This document shows, piece by piece, positions 5,953 through 7,513 of a stretch of 7,513 bases of DNA. The notes beneath the pieces are model-generated. The model searched no databases. It saw only the letters and a program-made list of their open reading frames with translations, and was not told the DNA's origin. The translations under genes were made by a program, and so were the position numbers. This DNA is from JBHIBA01 sp046758845 (GTDB taxonomy: Bacteria > UBA8248 > JACPRG01 > G963555815): positions 1 to 7,513 of the forward strand of contig JBHIBA010000232.1 in the NCBI GenBank assembly GCA_046758845.1. Reading direction: 5' to 3'. The first letter of the stretch is position 1, and each line of letters starts with the position of its first letter.

Positions 5953-7038
5953 GTGGCGGTTGTAGAACTCCAGGGGGCGACGAAACTTTTTGGTTCGGTT
6001 GCTGCCGTCCAGGACGTGACCCTAAAGGTCCAGGAGGGAGAATTTCTGACCATCTTAGGTCCGAGCGGCTCGGGGAAAAGCACCCTTTTGCGGGCCATTG
6101 CGGGATTTGTAGAGTTGAGCAAGGGCCGAATCATCCTGGGAGGGCGAGAGATTACGCACCTGCCAGCCAATCAACGAAACGTGGGAATGGTGTTTCAGCA
6201 CTATGCTCTGTTTCCTCATATGACTGTGGCCAGGAACGTGGGCTTTGGCCTGGAGGTGAGAAAGCTGCCCGCAGCGGAGATCCGACGCAGGGTCAGCCAA
6301 GTGCTAGAAATGGTGAATCTCAGTGGGTATGAAGACCGGTTCCCGAGACAATTGAGCGGAGGGGAACAGCAACGCGTGGCCCTGGCGCGGGCCCTGATCG
6401 TCGAGCCTTCCGTCCTGTTGTTGGACGAGCCCCTTGGGGCCCTGGACAAACGGCTCCGTGACCTGATGCAACTTGAGATTAAAAACCTCCAGAAGGCTCT
6501 CCGGATCACCACGCTGTTCGTGACGCACAATCAAGAAGAGGCCCTGACGATGTCGGATCGCATTGCGGTAATTGAAAGAGGCCGTATCCTCCAAGTCGGT
6601 CCGCCCGAGGAAATTTACGAGAGACCGGCCAATCCCTTCGTGGCAAATTTCATTGGGGAAATCAACGCGCTTGAAGGTACGATCGTCGGCTGTGGTGAAA
6701 GCGGTATGACCGAGATTCGATTCACGGATAAATTTTCCGCCCACGTCCAGGGCCCTGGCTGGGCCCAGCCGGGGCAGAAGGTCTATTATTTCGTTCGGCC
6801 TGAAAATGTCCGGGTCAATGTCCCAAGAGGTAACCTCAATCAGATCGAGGGAACTGTCCGCAACGTAGTTTATTTAGGGCATATCAGCCGGGTCAACGTG
6901 GAGGCGGAGGGAGAACTTTTCCTGCGGGCCGAGATGGGAAACCAGGCGAGAATGTCCACCCCGGAACCCGGCGAGCCAGTCACCCTCTCCTGGGAGGTTT
7001 CCGAAGGCTATCTTCTCCGCTCGACCGAGAACCTCTGA
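5953..7038 (+). CDS. ABC transporter ATP-binding protein, PotA-like
   Basis: The 361-residue product is the energy-coupling subunit that dimerises on the cytoplasmic face of the two permeases and hydrolyses ATP. Every nucleotide-binding element is present: Walker A GPSGSGKST (36-44), Q-loop Gln82 in MVFQHYALFPH, signature LSGGEQQRVALARAL (134-148), Walker B VLLLDE (154-159), D-loop GALD (162-165) and switch His192 in FVTHNQEEA. NPFVANFIGEINALEG marks the change to a C-terminal TOBE-type regulatory domain (about 235-361, including YYFVRPENVRV), which defines the polyamine/iron/sulfate/sugar importer class. The start is GTG with AAGGGA 10 bases upstream, overlapping the stop codon of the permease before it; no better in-frame start lies upstream. 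It closes the five-gene unit; no clear terminator is seen after it. The transported compound cannot be read from this subunit. Confidence 0.95.
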   Translation: MAVVELQGATKLFGSVAAVQDVTLKVQEGEFLTILGPSGSGKSTLLRAIAGFVELSKGRIILGGREITHLPANQRNVGMVFQHYALFPHMTVARNVGFGLEVRKLPAAEIRRRVSQVLEMVNLSGYEDRFPRQLSGGEQQRVALARALIVEPSVLLLDEPLGALDKRLRDLMQLEIKNLQKALRITTLFVTHNQEEALTMSDRIAVIERGRILQVGPPEEIYERPANPFVANFIGEINALEGTIVGCGESGMTEIRFTDKFSAHVQGPGWAQPGQKVYYFVRPENVRVNVPRGNLNQIEGTVRNVVYLGHISRVNVEAEGELFLRAEMGNQARMSTPEPGEPVTLSWEVSEGYLLRSTENL

Positions 7039-7361
7039 GCACCACTTAGATGGTCTCGCAGAAATAAACTTATCTGAGGCATGAAAAAGCTCCTACCTGC
7101 CGGCGGGGTACACATGGACCGTCTCGATGGCATGCTATCCATCAAGGTTGTAGCCCCCCTAGGTGACCTGTTCCAAGAAACCCCGGCCTTTCGGGACGGT
7201 CCCAATTCGGGAGATCGGAGATGTTTGTCCATTCCGGCCGGCGTTTTATTGTCACACGATTTGCAACTTGGTTTCGCCGATCTACCAATAATAGAGATAC
7301 ATCCTTCATATCGTGCGTCAATAAATCCTCTTATGAAGGGGAGCACTGAATATTTGACAGT
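7039..7361. other. Intergenic stretch after the transporter, no convincing gene
   Basis: An ATG frame (7081-7374, 97 codons) and a minus-strand frame (7008-7457) are open, but neither has a proper ribosome site (the GAGG before 7081 is only one base away) or a recognisable domain, and both run into the palindromic repeat. One perfect 8-base inverted repeat, CCTTCATA (7303-7310) with TATGAAGG (7332-7339), encloses a 21-base loop. No terminator with a T-run was found. Confidence 0.5.
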
Positions 7362-7470
7362 CATGTCACCCTGAGCGAGAGTCACCGACTCGCGCGAAGG
7401 GTCTCGCAATTTGCGGGACCTACGGCGAGATTCTTCGTGCGGGCCAATGACCCGCACTCAGAATGACATG
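7362..7470. repeat. Dispersed-type palindromic repeat with matched ends (about 109 bases)
   Basis: The outer arms CATGTCACCCTGAG (7362-7375) and CTCAGAATGACATG (7457-7470) are inverted copies matching at 12 of 14 places. A second pair inside, 7391-7407 and 7425-7441, matches at 14 of 17, and all three differences are G opposite T, which still pair in plus-strand RNA. Two small side hairpins fit between them: GAGTC/GACTC (7379-7383, 7387-7391) and TGCGGG/CCCGCA (7438-7443, 7451-7456); the latter competes with the end of the inner stem. The layout is that of a non-coding bacterial palindromic repeat or MITE. From memory, similar elements ending in CTCAGAATGACA are scattered in intergenic DNA of several environmental phyla; copy number here cannot be seen from a single window. 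No obvious flanking target duplication was found. Confidence 0.7.
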
Positions 7471-7513
7471 AACCTATCTCAAAATCCCATTTCCCATGCC
7501 TTGGGCCTTTGGT
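7471..7513. other. Window edge, nothing recognised
   Basis: These last bases show no reading frame or signal that can be judged. Confidence 0.5.

Noticed and set aside
7182..7203. Possible terminator hairpin around CCCCGG and GGGACGGTCCC
   Set aside because: Stems are only 4-5 pairs with tiny or mismatched loops and no T-run follows.
7081..7374. 97-codon plus-strand frame beginning MKKLLPAGG
   Set aside because: The GAGG is one base from the ATG, no domain is seen, and the stop falls within the palindromic repeat.
7008..7457. 149-codon minus-strand frame
   Set aside because: It starts inside the repeat, ends inside the ATPase gene and shows no recognisable domain.
1..7513. CRISPR array, tRNA, rRNA or transposase gene
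   Set aside because: No regularly spaced direct repeats, no cloverleaf or rRNA-like blocks and no transposase motifs were found in either strand.

Overview
This window is a stretch of bacterial chromosome with fairly high GC content. It looks like an uncultured-type, probably Gram-negative lineage: the solute-binding protein carries a Tat signal peptide, start codons include ATG, GTG and TTG, and Shine-Dalgarno sites are mostly purine-rich. The sequence alone does not fix the taxon. NC10/Rokubacteria-like or other soil and sediment phyla would fit, but that is a guess from gene style and from the palindromic repeat at the right end.

Layout. On the minus strand at the left lie a small zinc-dependent nucleoside/nucleobase deaminase (1-465) and an SRPBCC-fold lipid/ligand-binding-type protein (680-1108). 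The two share an identical 11-base Shine-Dalgarno block. A roughly 590-base stretch without a recognisable gene (1109-1702) separates them from a divergent five-gene plus-strand cluster: a cyclic amidohydrolase of the hydantoinase/dihydropyrimidinase type (1703-3127), a Tat-exported PotD-type binding protein (3124-4200), two PotB/PotC-type permeases (4269-5126 and 5123-5938) and a PotA-type ATPase with a TOBE tail (5953-7038). Two junctions are 4-base ATGA overlaps and one is a 14-base gap. The only wide gap inside the cluster (68 bases) is filled by a very strong GC-rich hairpin between the binding protein and the first permease. After the cluster, 7039-7513 holds no convincing gene, but contains an about 109-base imperfect palindrome with matched ends, typical of dispersed bacterial hairpin repeats.

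How the parts may work together. The transporter is built like a spermidine/putrescine importer, but its first gene is translationally coupled to an amidohydrolase that opens cyclic amide or ureide rings. The simplest reading is an uptake-and-hydrolysis unit for a small nitrogenous ring compound, with the neighbouring deaminase possibly acting on a related nucleobase. The amidohydrolase keeps all metal ligands but lacks two residues that bind substrate in classical dihydropyrimidinases, so the substrate is open. This combination is the most interesting aspect of the window; no wholly new type of system is evident.
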